DNA of 64,000 nucleotides. Source: Actinomycetota bacterium. GTDB lineage: Bacteria; Actinomycetota; Thermoleophilia; Miltoncostaeales; Miltoncostaeaceae. The notes beneath the pieces were generated by a model that did no database searches, was not told where the DNA came from, and saw nothing but the letters and a program-made list of their open reading frames with translations. The translations under genes were made by a program, and so were the position numbers. Shown here piece after piece: positions 38,583-47,746 of the stretch. The DNA lies in assembly GCA_963169235.1 (NCBI GenBank), contig CAUJCX010000003.1:17041-81040 (forward strand). The letters are read 5' to 3'. How positions within the stretch are numbered: the stretch's first letter is position 1; every line of letters begins with the position of its first letter.

Positions 38583-40394
38583 GTGGCCAGTCGCATCGAG
38601 GACTACGCGGTCATCGGCGACATGGAGACGGCCGCGCTGGTGGGCGTCGACGGCTCGGTGGACTGGCTGTGCCTGCCGCGCTTCGACTCGGACGCGTGCT
38701 TCTGCGCGCTGCTCGGCACGCCCCGCCACGGCCGCTGGCTGCTGGCGCCGGACGTCCCGCACACGGTGTCCCGCCGCTACGCGGACGACTCGTTCGTGCT
38801 GCAGACCACGTACACCACGGGCGACGGCGTGGTGACGGTCGAGGACCTCATGCCGACGGGGGGCGGTCGCGCCGACCTGGTGCGGCGCGTCGTCGGCGTG
38901 CGGGGGTCGGTGCGGCTGCGGCACGAGTGGATCGTGCGCTTCGGGTTCGGCCGGGTGCGCCCGTGGGTGCACCGCATCACCGACCGCGAGGGCATCCCGT
39001 CGCTGCACGCCGTCGCCGGGCCGGACGCGCTGGTGCTGCGAGGGACGCGGCTGCCCGACGCCGCCGACGGATGCCACGTGGATGTGTTCGACGTGGCGGC
39101 CGGGACGACGCTCGAATGGCACCTCACGTGGTACCCGGCGTGGCAGGACGTGCCCGCCATGCACGGCCCGGCGCACGTGGCCGACACGGTCACCGGATGG
39201 CAGCGGTGGCTGGCATCGCGCGGAGCGGGGGCGTCCGACGCCGTCGACGACGGCCTGCAGGCGCTGCTCGAGCGCTCGCTGCTGGTGCTGCGCCTGCTCA
39301 CCCACCACGAGGCGGGCGGAATCGTGGCCGCCGTCACCACGTCGCTGCCGGAGCAATGGGGCGGGTCGCGCAACTGGGACTACCGCTACTGCTGGCTGCG
39401 CGACGCGGCCCTGACGCTCACCGCCCTGGTGCGGGCCGGCTTCCGCGACGAGGCCCGCGCGTGGCGCGCGTGGCTGTTGCGGGCGGCCGCGGGCGACCCG
39501 GAGGACCTCCAGATCGTGTACGGCGTGGACGGGCGCCGCGACCTGCCCGAGCGGGAGCTTGAGCACCTGCCAGGGTACGAGGGGGCGCGGCCCGTGCGCG
39601 TCGGCAACGCCGCCGTGTGCCAGTTCCAGGCGGACGTGCTGGGCGAGGTGATGGTGGCCCTCGAGCATTCCCGCGAGGCCGGCCTGGCCACCGACGACAT
39701 CTCGTGGCCGCTGCAGACCGCGCTGGTCAACGACCTGGCGGCGCACTGGCGGCGTCCCGACAGCGGCATCTGGGAGATCCGGGGCGAGCCGCGCGCGTTC
39801 ACGCACAGCCGGGTGATGGTGTGGGCCGCGTTCGACCGGGCCGTGCGGGCGGTGGAGCGGCACGGCCTGCCCGGTCCCGTGGACCGCTGGAGGGCGGCGC
39901 GTGACGAGGTGCGCGACGAGGTACTCACGGAGGGGTTCGACGCGACGCGGGGCGCGTTCGTGCAGTACTACGGCGCCCGGCACACCGACGCCAGCCTGCT
40001 GCAGATCCCCCTCGTGGGCTTTCTGCCGCCCGACGATCCCCGCGTGGTGGGCACCGTGGCCCTGATCGAGCGCGAGCTGGTGACGGACGGCGGGCTGGTG
40101 TACCGCTACCGCACCGAGGACGGCGTGGACGGGCTGCCCCCGGGGGAGTTCCCGTTCCTCGCCTGCACCGCGTGGTACGCCCGCGTGCTGGCGCTCATGG
40201 GGCGCACCGACGACGCCCACGCCGCGCTCCAGACCCTCGTCCGCATCGGCGGTCCGCTGGGGTTGCTGGCGGAGGAGTACGACCCCGCCACCGGGCGGCA
40301 GGCCGGGAACATGCCGCAGGCGCTCAGCCACCTGGGCGTCGTCCAGGCGGTGCTGGCGCTGCGCGCGGCCCGGGGGCGGGGGGATCCCGGGTGA
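38583..40394 (+). CDS. GH15 family glycoside hydrolase (glucoamylase/trehalase-like)
   Basis: A 603-residue enzyme. The N-terminal beta-sandwich opens IEDYAVIGDMETAALVGVDGSVDWLCLPRFDS, typical of actinobacterial GH15 proteins. The catalytic (alpha/alpha)6 barrel contains GSRNWDYRYCWLRDAALTL, RNA-free landmarks such as IYGVDG-like DLQIVYGVDG, and the late FPFLACTAWYARVLAL and LLAEEYDPATGRQAGNMPQALSHLG, where the general base Glu is expected. Members are trehalases in mycobacteria and glucoamylases elsewhere; the substrate cannot be told. No signal peptide, so it is cytoplasmic. GAGGAG precedes the GTG. Together with glgC/glgA it points to alpha-glucan or trehalose turnover. Confidence 0.9.
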   Translation: MASRIEDYAVIGDMETAALVGVDGSVDWLCLPRFDSDACFCALLGTPRHGRWLLAPDVPHTVSRRYADDSFVLQTTYTTGDGVVTVEDLMPTGGGRADLVRRVVGVRGSVRLRHEWIVRFGFGRVRPWVHRITDREGIPSLHAVAGPDALVLRGTRLPDAADGCHVDVFDVAAGTTLEWHLTWYPAWQDVPAMHGPAHVADTVTGWQRWLASRGAGASDAVDDGLQALLERSLLVLRLLTHHEAGGIVAAVTTSLPEQWGGSRNWDYRYCWLRDAALTLTALVRAGFRDEARAWRAWLLRAAAGDPEDLQIVYGVDGRRDLPERELEHLPGYEGARPVRVGNAAVCQFQADVLGEVMVALEHSREAGLATDDISWPLQTALVNDLAAHWRRPDSGIWEIRGEPRAFTHSRVMVWAAFDRAVRAVERHGLPGPVDRWRAARDEVRDEVLTEGFDATRGAFVQYYGARHTDASLLQIPLVGFLPPDDPRVVGTVALIERELVTDGGLVYRYRTEDGVDGLPPGEFPFLACTAWYARVLALMGRTDDAHAALQTLVRIGGPLGLLAEEYDPATGRQAGNMPQALSHLGVVQAVLALRAARGRGDPG

Positions 40395-40437
40395 CGGCGG
40401 GCTCAGGCACACCGGGTGCGGCGCCGACACGGGGGGC

Positions 40438-41931
40438 GTGACCGCGCACCGCCGCCTGCCGCTCGCCCTCCTCGCCGTCGCCGTCGGCGCCGTCCCCGCC
40501 GGGGGCTGGACGGCGCCGCGCGTGGTGGTGCCGCGCGGCGAGGTGGTGGCCCCCGCCCTGGCGGGCGGTGACCAGTCCGCCGCGCTGGTGTGGTGGGCGC
40601 GCGACGCCGAGGGTGCTCCGGGCGTCTACACCGCCGGGCTGGCGCCGGACCCGGTCCTCGGCGCCACGCTCGTCGCGCCCGCCCTGCCCGTGACGGCGCC
40701 CGCCGCCGCGACCGTCGCCGGCGCGCCGTGGGCCGTGTGGAACGACCGCGACGCGGCCGGTCCCCGCATCGCGGTGGCGCCCGTGGCCGCGCCGGGCGCC
40801 GGCACAGGCACGGCGGGCGGCGCGGCGCCGGGCACCGTGGTGACGGCGGCGGGATCCGGGGACGCGCTGGCCGTCGCCAGCGCGGACGAGCGCCGCGCGT
40901 ACCTCACCGCGCGCGGCCCGGACGGTGCCTGGCGGCCGCCCGTGGCCGCCGCCGCCACGCCCGGCGCGCCGGTGCGCGTGGCGGTGGCCCGCGACGGCAC
41001 GGCGGCGCTCGCGTCCGACCGCGAGGTGGTGGTGCGGGCCCCGGACGGTGCGGTGCGGCGGTGGCGCTACCCCCGCGTGCCGGGAGCCGCCCGCAGCGAG
41101 TGGGACGTGGCCGTCTCACCCGCGGGCGTCGCCACCGTGGGCTGGAGCGAGCGCCGCCAGGGGCGCGTGCGGCCCGCCACGGCGGTCATCGCACCGCGGG
41201 GCGCCCACGTGCGGCGCTGGGGGGGACGGGCCATCGGGCTGGGATCGGGCGTCACGGTGACCGCGTCCGGCGACGGTGCCGCGCTGGTGTGGGCCGATCA
41301 GGCCGGGGTGCATCGCGTGCGCCGCACGCAGCAGGCGGGCTGGGGGCGGGTGTCGACGCTCGCGCCGGTGCGGTGCGCGAACGCCCGCCCCGTGGGTGAG
41401 GTGCCGGCGGCGACCGGGTCGGTGGTGGCCTGGGCCGACGACGGGAGCCTGTTCGCGACCGCGCTGGACGGACGCGGCCGTCCCGTCCGGGTGGTGACGC
41501 TGGCCACGGGTCAGCGCGGGCTCACGTGGGCCGGGGTCGCGCCGCTGGCCGGCGGCGCGGTGGTCGCGTGGCGCCACGCGCCGCGCGTGGGCCCGCGTGG
41601 CGAGGCCACCGAGGTGGTGTCCGCGGTCACGGCGGGCAAGGAGGGCCTGGCGACCGCCTCCGTCGTCGCGAGGCGCCCGGTGTCGTCCGCACGCCTGGCG
41701 TCGGCGCATCGCGTGGCGGGAGGCGTGCGGGTCTCGCTGCGGGCCGTCGTCCGCGCGCCGCTGACCGTCATGACGGGCCGGGACGCCACCGCCACGGCGC
41801 GCGTCGTGCGCGTGCCGCCCGGCCGCCACCCGGTGACGCTCTCCGGGCCGTCCGCCCTCGGCGCCGACTACATCACCGCGTACGACCCCCGCACGCCCAC
41901 GTGCCCGCAGGCGGTCGCCGTCGGCCGGTGA
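40438..41931 (+). CDS. Secreted protein, possible beta-propeller
   Basis: A 497-residue exported protein (signal peptide LPLALLAVAVGAVPAGGWTA). Most of the chain is an irregular series of about 45-residue units that end in AxxVWxD or similar: AALVWWARDAEG, PWAVWNDRDAAG, ATVGWSERRQG, AALVWADQAG, SVVAWADDGS and AVVAWRHAP. Such W-D/R strand repeats suggest a beta-propeller fold. No catalytic motif is visible. The only cysteines are in VRCANARP and TPTCPQ near the end. The base composition is extreme (Ala/Val/Gly/Arg). Function unknown; it follows the GH15 gene by 43 bp. Confidence 0.62.
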   Translation: MTAHRRLPLALLAVAVGAVPAGGWTAPRVVVPRGEVVAPALAGGDQSAALVWWARDAEGAPGVYTAGLAPDPVLGATLVAPALPVTAPAAATVAGAPWAVWNDRDAAGPRIAVAPVAAPGAGTGTAGGAAPGTVVTAAGSGDALAVASADERRAYLTARGPDGAWRPPVAAAATPGAPVRVAVARDGTAALASDREVVVRAPDGAVRRWRYPRVPGAARSEWDVAVSPAGVATVGWSERRQGRVRPATAVIAPRGAHVRRWGGRAIGLGSGVTVTASGDGAALVWADQAGVHRVRRTQQAGWGRVSTLAPVRCANARPVGEVPAATGSVVAWADDGSLFATALDGRGRPVRVVTLATGQRGLTWAGVAPLAGGAVVAWRHAPRVGPRGEATEVVSAVTAGKEGLATASVVARRPVSSARLASAHRVAGGVRVSLRAVVRAPLTVMTGRDATATARVVRVPPGRHPVTLSGPSALGADYITAYDPRTPTCPQAVAVGR

Positions 41932-41964
41932 CATCCGGCGGGCGCCCGGGGGGGTGCGACCCAC

Positions 41965-41970
41965 TATCCT
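41965..41970 (+). promoter_or_regulatory. Candidate -10 element, leaderless start of the TlpA-like gene
   Basis: TATCCT, then 7 nt, then GTG; identical to the element before the SDR gene. Confidence 0.5.
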
Positions 41971-41977
41971 CCGGCGC

Positions 41978-42634
41978 GTGACCGATACGACCCCACCCGA
42001 CAGCGAGCCCGGCGGCGACGATGCGTCCCCGCCGCGACGCACCCGCAGGCTCGTGTGGGGCATCGTCGCCGCGGTGGCCGTGGCGGGCATCACCGCGATG
42101 CTGATCGTGGGCATCGCCAACAAGAACGTCAGCCACGCGCTGGACGAGGCCGTCGCGCGCGGCGACCGCCCGGCCGCCCCCGACTTCGCGCTGCCCGTGT
42201 TGTCCCCCGGCGGGGTGGTGAAGGGCCCCGAGGGGCGCACGGTGTCGCTCAAGGACCTGCGCGGCAAGGTGGTGGTGCTCAACTTCTGGGCGTCGTGGTG
42301 CGACCCGTGCCGCGACGAGGCCCCGCTGCTGCAGGCGCTGGCCGACCGGCAGGCGCGCAACGGCGTGGTGGTGCTGGGCGTGGACATCCAGGACGGCTCG
42401 GACGCCGCCAAGAAGTTCCTGCGCACGTACGGGGTCACGTACCCGTCGCTGCGCGACCGCAACGACGACACCAAGAACGCGTACGCCGCCACCGGGGTGC
42501 CCGAGACGTTCGTGATCGACAAGGCCGGCCGCGTCGCGTTCATCCACCGCTCGACGCTGGCGGCCGACCAACTGGACGAGCTCGACCGCATCGTCGCGGG
42601 CGTGGCCCGCGAGAAGACCACGCCGGAGATGTGA
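41978..42634 (+). CDS. Membrane-anchored thioredoxin-like protein (TlpA/ResA type)
   Basis: A 218-residue protein with a cytoplasmic tail of about 25 residues, one TM helix (about 27-49, GIVAAVAVAGITAMLIVGIA) and an extracytoplasmic thioredoxin fold. It has KDLRGKVVVLNFWASWCDPCRDEAP (redox motif WCxxC) and the cis-Pro segment GVPETFVIDKAG. ResA/CcmG-type proteins reduce apocytochrome c cysteines before heme attachment. The TGATG overlap with a CcmH-like gene supports that role. No other ccm or res genes are in the window. Confidence 0.9.
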   Translation: MTDTTPPDSEPGGDDASPPRRTRRLVWGIVAAVAVAGITAMLIVGIANKNVSHALDEAVARGDRPAAPDFALPVLSPGGVVKGPEGRTVSLKDLRGKVVVLNFWASWCDPCRDEAPLLQALADRQARNGVVVLGVDIQDGSDAAKKFLRTYGVTYPSLRDRNDDTKNAYAATGVPETFVIDKAGRVAFIHRSTLAADQLDELDRIVAGVAREKTTPEM

Positions 42635-43104
42635 TGCTGCGCCGCGTCCTCATCGCCGTCGCCGCCCTGCTGATGCTGGGCCTGCCCGCCGCGGCGCTCG
42701 CCGACGAGGTGCGGGGCGTCGACGTGCAGAGCCTCGAGCGCGAGCTGCGCTGCCCCACGTGCAACGGCCCGCTGGCCGTGTCCGACTCGCCGGCCGCCGA
42801 TCAGATCAAGCAGAAGATCCGCGACATGGCGGCCGACGGCAAGACGTCCGACCAGATCAAGGCCGCGCTGGTCGCCGACTTCGGCCGCGAGATCCTGGCC
42901 GATCCGCCGAAGGAGGGCTTCGACCTGGTGGCGTGGCTGGTGCCGTCGCTGGGCGTCCTGGCGGGCCTGGCGGTGATCCCGTTCCTCACGCGCCGCTGGG
43001 CGCGCCGAGGCGGCCGCGACACGCCGGCGCCCGTCGCGGCAGCCTCGCCGGAGGAGCTCGACCGGCTCGAGGCGGAGCTGCGCGCCCGCGACGGCGAGGA
43101 TTAG
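42634..43104 (+). CDS. Cytochrome c biogenesis protein CcmH-like
   Basis: A 156-residue envelope protein. A signal peptide (AVAALLMLGLPAAALA-D) is followed by the CcmH/CycL domain with the redox motif ELRCPTCNGPLAVSDSPAADQ (LRCxxC), KQKIRDMAADGKTSDQIKAALVADFG, then one C-terminal TM helix (about 105-125). CcmH reduces the CxxCH motif of apocytochrome c together with the thioredoxin-like partner encoded upstream. The C-terminal tail contains an acidic coiled stretch (SPEELDRLEAELRARDGED). Confidence 0.9.
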   Translation: MLRRVLIAVAALLMLGLPAAALADEVRGVDVQSLERELRCPTCNGPLAVSDSPAADQIKQKIRDMAADGKTSDQIKAALVADFGREILADPPKEGFDLVAWLVPSLGVLAGLAVIPFLTRRWARRGGRDTPAPVAAASPEELDRLEAELRARDGED

Positions 43105-43128
43105 CGCCTGGCTCCGCGTCCGGCGCGC

Positions 43129-43134
43129 TAGGCT
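43129..43134 (+). promoter_or_regulatory. Candidate -10 element of trpB2
   Basis: TAGGCT, the same hexamer as at glgC, about 38 nt before ATG. The predicted leader carries AAGGAGG at 5 nt before the start, so this gene is not leaderless. Confidence 0.4.
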
Positions 43135-43172
43135 CGCCCGCGACACCACCGTGACGCCACAAGGAGGCCGAG

Positions 43173-44534
43173 ATGTCGCAGCACCGCTACCTGCTGGGTG
43201 AGGACCGCATTCCCACCCGCTGGTACAACATCGCGGCGGACCTTCCCAGCCCGATGCCGCCGCCGCTCGGGCCGGACGGCAACCCGGTCACGCCCGACAT
43301 GCTGACCCCCATCTTCCCGATGGAGCTGATCGGGCAGGAGGTCAGCCAGGAGCGCTGGATCGACATCCCGGACCCCGTGCGCGACATCTACGCGCTGTGG
43401 CGTCCCACCCCGCTCTTCCGTGCGGTGGCGTGGGAGCGGGAGCTCGACACCCCGTGCCGCATCTTCTACAAGTACGAGGGCGTCAGCCCGGCGGGCAGCC
43501 ACAAGCCCAACACGTCGGTGCCGCAGGCCTACTACAACGCCCAGGCCGGGGTGAAGCGGCTGGCCACCGAGACCGGGGCGGGGCAGTGGGGCTCGTCGCT
43601 GGCGTTCGCGTGCGCCCAGTTCGGCCTGGAGTGCAAGGTGTACATGGTGCGCGTGTCGTACGACGGCAAGCCGTACCGCCGCGTGATGATGGAGACGTGG
43701 GGCAGCGAGTGCGTGGCCAGCCCGTCGTCCGACACCAACGCCGGTCGCACCATCCTCGAGCGCGACCCGGCATCGCCCGGCAGCCTCGGCATCGCCATCA
43801 GCGAGGCGGTGGAGGACGCCGCCACGCGCGAGGACACCAACTACTCGCTGGGCAGCGTGCTGAACCACGTGTGCACGCACCAGACGGTGGTGGGCCAGGA
43901 GGCGGTCGAGCAGATGAAGATGGCGGGCGCGTCCCCGGACGTGGTGATCGCGTGCGCCGGCGGCGGCTCCAACTTCGCCGGCCTCACGTTCCCGTTCCTC
44001 GCCGAGAAGTTCGCGGGCGCCGACATCCGCGTCGTGGCCGTCGAGCCCACGGCGTGCCCCACGCTGACCCGCGGTCACTACGCGTACGACTTCGGCGACG
44101 TGGCGGGCATGACGCCGCTTCTGCCCATGCACACGCTGGGCCACTCGTTCATGCCGGCGGCCATCCACGCCGGTGGCCTGCGCTACCACGGCATGGCCCC
44201 GCTGGTGTCGCACCTGGTGCGCAACGAGCTGGTGGAGGCCCAGGCCTACGCGCAGCGGGAGTGCTTCGCCGAGGCGCTGCGGTTCGCCCGCGCCGAGGGG
44301 ATCATCCCGGGGCCGGAGCCGACCCACGCCATCCGCGCCGTGGTGGCCGAGGTGGAACGGGCCCGCGAGGAGGGCGTCGAGAAGACGATCCTGTTCAACC
44401 TCTCGGGGCACGGCAACTTCGACATGGCGGCGTACCAGTCGTACTTGAGCGGCGAGATGGTCGACACCGAGCTGCCGCAGGCCGACCTCGACCGGGCTGC
44501 CGCCGAGCTGGAGGGCCTGCCCACGCCCGCCTGA
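43173..44534 (+). CDS. trpB2: TrpB-like pyridoxal-phosphate enzyme (TrpB2)
   Basis: A 453-residue PLP enzyme of the TrpB2 type, longer than TrpB1 (about 400). The PLP lysine lies in [18 protein letters not shown], and the phosphate loop is [15 protein letters not shown]. The C-terminal [19 protein letters not shown] is TrpB2-specific. It converts indole and serine to tryptophan and in some organisms acts without TrpA. It stands apart from the trpEGDC operon by 8.6 kb, in its own unit with strong AAGGAGG and a following 17-bp hairpin. No trpA or trpB1 is nearby. Confidence 0.93.
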   Translation: MSQHRYLLGEDRIPTRWYNIAADLPSPMPPPLGPDGNPVTPDMLTPIFPMELIGQEVSQERWIDIPDPVRDIYALWRPTPLFRAVAWERELDTPCRIFYKYEGVSPAGSHKPNTSVPQAYYNAQAGVKRLATETGAGQWGSSLAFACAQFGLECKVYMVRVSYDGKPYRRVMMETWGSECVASPSSDTNAGRTILERDPASPGSLGIAISEAVEDAATREDTNYSLGSVLNHVCTHQTVVGQEAVEQMKMAGASPDVVIACAGGGSNFAGLTFPFLAEKFAGADIRVVAVEPTACPTLTRGHYAYDFGDVAGMTPLLPMHTLGHSFMPAAIHAGGLRYHGMAPLVSHLVRNELVEAQAYAQRECFAEALRFARAEGIIPGPEPTHAIRAVVAEVERAREEGVEKTILFNLSGHGNFDMAAYQSYLSGEMVDTELPQADLDRAAAELEGLPTPA

Positions 44535-44540
44535 CGCGGC

Positions 44541-44585
44541 GCCGGGGCGGCGGGGCGGCGGCACCGGTCGCCCCGCCGCCCCGGC
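44541..44585 (+). terminator. Strong hairpin after trpB2
   Basis: Perfect 17-bp inverted repeat (arms 44541-44557 and 44569-44585, all G/C) with an 11-nt loop, 7 bp after the stop. No T-tract follows. It is the longest stem found in the window. Confidence 0.65.
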
Positions 44586-44594
44586 CACCACGGC

Positions 44595-44622
44595 TCGAGC
44601 CCGGGCGTGCCGCCGCCGATAC
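44595..44622 (+). promoter_or_regulatory. Candidate sigma-28-type promoter of the GAF-GGDEF-HD-GYP gene
   Basis: TCGA-N16-GCCGATAC, about 63 nt before the GTG start and directly after the trpB2 hairpin. Confidence 0.55.
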
Positions 44623-44684
44623 GGAGGTGAGGACCGTCCGCGACCCCGGGCGGCGCCTTCGTCGAGACCCAGGGGACCCCTTTC

Positions 44685-46670
44685 GTGACACCACCCACGC
44701 GCAGTGACCTCGACACCCGGACGCTGGAGCGGCTGGCCGAGGCCAGCCGGGCCGTCGCCGCTGCCGCCGACCTGCCGCGGGCGTGCGCCGCGGCCCTCTC
44801 GGCGGCCGTGGAGCTGACCGGCGCCCAGGGCGGCGAGGTGGTGACCGTCGACGAGGGATCCGTGATGGTGCCGCGCGCCACCGCCGGGACGCCACGCGGG
44901 ACGCTGCCCGTGTCCGTCCGCGACCTGGTGGTGGACGGGGCGACCGTCGGCCGCCTCGCCCTGTGGGGCGACGCGCTGCCGGCGCATCCCGCGGTCGCCG
45001 TGCTGGCCGACCACCTGGCCCTCGCGGTAGCCGGCGCCCGCAGCCGGGGCGACGCCACGCGCCAGCGCTCCCACGCCCGCCGCCTCGCGGGCGCCGCGCG
45101 CGCCCTGCGCGACGTGCAGCCCACCGAGCAGGCCGTGCTGGCGCTACTGCGCGAGGCGCAGGCGCTCGCCGAGGCCGGCGCCAGCGCGCTGGTGACGGGG
45201 CTGCCCGGCGACCCCGGGCCCGTCGTGTCGGCGGGGATCGAGCCCGATCACGAGCCGGCGCTGGTGGAGCTGGTGTGCGGCGAGGCCGCCGGGACGCTGT
45301 CCCTGGGCCAGGGCTTCACCGGCCCCGTCCCGGGCGCCAGCCCGCTGCGGGGCGACGGCTACGCCGGGTTCGCGGCCGCCCCCGTGGGCGGCTCGCCCGA
45401 GCGCATCGGCACCCTGGTGGTGCTCACCCGCGGTACGCGCGGCGTCGACGACGACCTGCTCGCCGCCCTGGTGGGCCTGGCCGACCACGCCGCCACGGCG
45501 CTGGGGGCCGCGGCGCTGCGCGAGCGGCTGAGCGACCTGGCCACCGTCGACCCGGCGACCCGCTTCTTCAACGAGCGCTACTTCGCGACGCGGCTGGAGC
45601 AGGAGACGCACCGGGCCCTGCGCAACGGCGACATCTTGTCGCTGCTCGTCGTGCGCATCGACCAGCTGGCGACGCTGCGGGCCACGCAGCGCGCGGGCGC
45701 CGCCGACAGCGCCATCGCCGCGCTGGCCGAGTTCATGGTGCCGCGCCTGCGGGCCACCGACATCGGGTGCCGCACGTCGCCGGACGAGTTCGCGCTCATC
45801 CTGCCGTCGGCGGGCGGGCTCGACGCGTACCTCATCGGCGAGCGCATCCGGGCCGGCTTCGCCCTCGAGGCGGCGCTGGGCTGGAACGCGACCCTGTCGC
45901 TGGGCCTCGCGACGTTCCCGGAGCCGGCGGGCACCGCCGATCAGCTCGTGAGCTTCGCCCACACCGCGTGCGACTTCGCGGCCCGCCACGGCGGCGACCG
46001 CGTGTTCATGTACGACCGCGAGGTGGCCGCCGGCCTGGACGCCGCCGACCACCGGGCGCGGCTGGCGGCCGAGTCGCTCCTGTCCACCATCTCGTCGCTG
46101 GCCGCCGCCATCGACGAGCGCCACCCGACCACGCGCGAGCACTCCCAGAACGTCGGTCGCATCGCCGCGCTGCTGGCCGAGGAGATGGGCATGCCCGGCG
46201 CGCACGTCGAGCACGTGCGGCTGGCGGGCCTGCTGCACGACGTGGGCAAGATCGGCGTCACCGACGAGCTGCTGGTGCGCCCGGGTCCGCTGAACGAGCG
46301 CGAGTGGGACGAGATCCGCCAGCACCCCGAGATGGCGCACCGCATGCTGTCCGGGGCCCGGCTGGACCAGGTGTCCGAGTGGGTGCGCTGCCACATGGAG
46401 CGGCCCGACGGCACCGGCTACCCGCGCGGCCTGCGCGCCGAGGACATCCCGGTCGAGGCCGGAATCGTGGCCGTCGCGAACGCGCTCGATGCGATGACCA
46501 ACGACCGCCCCTACCGCACGGCCCGTCCGTTCCGCGACGCGGTGCAGGAGGTCTTCGAGGCGTCGGGGACTCAGTTTCTGCCCCAGGTCGTCGATGTTCT
46601 GAGAAGCATCCTTGAACGCAACGACGGCGAGCTGGGCTCGTCGGACGAGACCTCTGGAGAGGTGTCCTGA
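44685..46670 (+). CDS. GAF-GGDEF-HD-GYP protein with altered catalytic motifs
   Basis: A 661-residue cytoplasmic signalling protein. Two GAF-like regions (about 10-120 and 130-275) lead to a GGDEF domain (about 285-445) whose signature is SPDEF (365-369) instead of GGDEF, so diguanylate cyclase activity is not expected. The HD-GYP domain (about 465-640) has EHSQNVGR, HDVGK (518-522) and GTGYP (576-580). However HHE reads HME (570-572) and the later metal Asp is Asn599 (VAVANALDA), so phosphodiesterase activity is doubtful. It may act as a sensor or c-di-GMP-responsive scaffold. AGGGGA precedes the GTG. It overlaps the HDOD gene by TGATG. Confidence 0.88.
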   Translation: MTPPTRSDLDTRTLERLAEASRAVAAAADLPRACAAALSAAVELTGAQGGEVVTVDEGSVMVPRATAGTPRGTLPVSVRDLVVDGATVGRLALWGDALPAHPAVAVLADHLALAVAGARSRGDATRQRSHARRLAGAARALRDVQPTEQAVLALLREAQALAEAGASALVTGLPGDPGPVVSAGIEPDHEPALVELVCGEAAGTLSLGQGFTGPVPGASPLRGDGYAGFAAAPVGGSPERIGTLVVLTRGTRGVDDDLLAALVGLADHAATALGAAALRERLSDLATVDPATRFFNERYFATRLEQETHRALRNGDILSLLVVRIDQLATLRATQRAGAADSAIAALAEFMVPRLRATDIGCRTSPDEFALILPSAGGLDAYLIGERIRAGFALEAALGWNATLSLGLATFPEPAGTADQLVSFAHTACDFAARHGGDRVFMYDREVAAGLDAADHRARLAAESLLSTISSLAAAIDERHPTTREHSQNVGRIAALLAEEMGMPGAHVEHVRLAGLLHDVGKIGVTDELLVRPGPLNEREWDEIRQHPEMAHRMLSGARLDQVSEWVRCHMERPDGTGYPRGLRAEDIPVEAGIVAVANALDAMTNDRPYRTARPFRDAVQEVFEASGTQFLPQVVDVLRSILERNDGELGSSDETSGEVS

Positions 46671-47707
46671 TGTTGGTCAACACAGCCCCGAAGGCGTCCC
46701 GTGCGGCCCGCACGAAGCTGGACGCGCGCGCCATCGCCGACGCCGCCGAGCGCCTGGCGGCGCCGTCCGCCGTGGTGGCCGGGGTGATGGAGTTGATCGA
46801 CGGTCACGCCCCGGTGCGCGCCATCGCCGCCCGCGTGGCCCAGAGCCCCGAGGTGTCGGTGCACGTCCTGCGCCTGGCCAACTCGGCGCTGTTCGGCGAG
46901 CCGGCCGACACCCTCGACCGCGCGATCGTGCGCATCGGCGAGCGCCAGCTGCGCGGGCTGCTGCTGGCCGCCTCGACGTACCGCCTGCTCGAGGCCGAGA
47001 TGCCGCTGTACAACTCGCCGCGGCTGGCCCTGCTGAAGCACTCCACCGACGTGGCCCAGGCCGCCCAGTCCATCTGCAGCCTCATGGACCCGTCGCACGC
47101 CCCCCAGGCGTACCTGGGCGGGCTGATGCACGACCTGGGCAAGGCCATCCTGGCCGAGCTGACGCGCGACGGCGACTACCCGTCCGTCAAGAACGTGGCC
47201 GACGAGCGCACGCTGTTCGGCACCGACCACGCCCGCGTGGCGACGTGGATCGCGAAGCGCTGGGGCCTCGGCGACGACATCTGCGAGGCGATGCAGCTGC
47301 ACCACGAGCCGAGCGTCCCCATGAACACGGTGGCCCGCGCGGTGTGGCTGGCCGACACGCTCGTGCACGCGGGCCTGGGCGACGGCGCCGCGATCGCGCG
47401 TCTGCCCGCCGCCGCCGCCGCGTGCGGCGTGGACAGCACGCACCTGGAGGGCCTTTTGACCGGCAACGGGGGCGGAGGCGGTGCCGCCGGCGAGAGCGAG
47501 CCGACGTCGACGCCTGCCACGCTGACCGACCGCGAGATGCAGGTGCTGCGCCTCCTGGCCACGGGTTCGGCGGCGAAGCAGGTGGCCGCTCAGCTGGGCT
47601 GCTCGGTCTCGACGGTCCACAACCACCTGCACCACGTGTACCGCAAGCTCAACGTCACCGGTCAGACGCAGGCGCTCCTCATGGCGCGGGAGATGGGCTG
47701 GGTCTGA
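46670..47707 (+). CDS. HDOD domain protein with C-terminal LuxR-type HTH
   Basis: A 345-residue two-domain protein. The HDOD domain (about 20-215) has LAAPSAVVAGVMELID, SPEVSVHVLRLANSALFG, and MHDLGKAILAEL (153-164), which keeps an HD pair. A Gly/Ser/Thr linker (265-283) leads to a LuxR/FixJ helix-turn-helix (284-345, LTDREMQVLRLLATGSAAKQVAAQLGCS). HDOD proteins are regulators of signalling and motility in several bacteria; a direct DNA-binding fusion is unusual. It is coupled to the c-di-GMP-type protein upstream. Which promoters it binds is unknown. Confidence 0.88.
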   Translation: MLVNTAPKASRAARTKLDARAIADAAERLAAPSAVVAGVMELIDGHAPVRAIAARVAQSPEVSVHVLRLANSALFGEPADTLDRAIVRIGERQLRGLLLAASTYRLLEAEMPLYNSPRLALLKHSTDVAQAAQSICSLMDPSHAPQAYLGGLMHDLGKAILAELTRDGDYPSVKNVADERTLFGTDHARVATWIAKRWGLGDDICEAMQLHHEPSVPMNTVARAVWLADTLVHAGLGDGAAIARLPAAAAACGVDSTHLEGLLTGNGGGGGAAGESEPTSTPATLTDREMQVLRLLATGSAAKQVAAQLGCSVSTVHNHLHHVYRKLNVTGQTQALLMAREMGWV

Positions 47708-47716
47708 GCGGCGGGG

Positions 47717-47734
47717 GCGGGCCGTCCGGCCCGC
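47717..47734. terminator. Hairpin between convergent HDOD and HTH genes
   Basis: GCGGGCC-GTCC-GGCCCGC, a 7-bp stem with a 4-nt loop, in the 39-bp gap between convergent genes. No T-tract. Confidence 0.5.
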
Positions 47735-47746
47735 CGCGCTCGCGAT

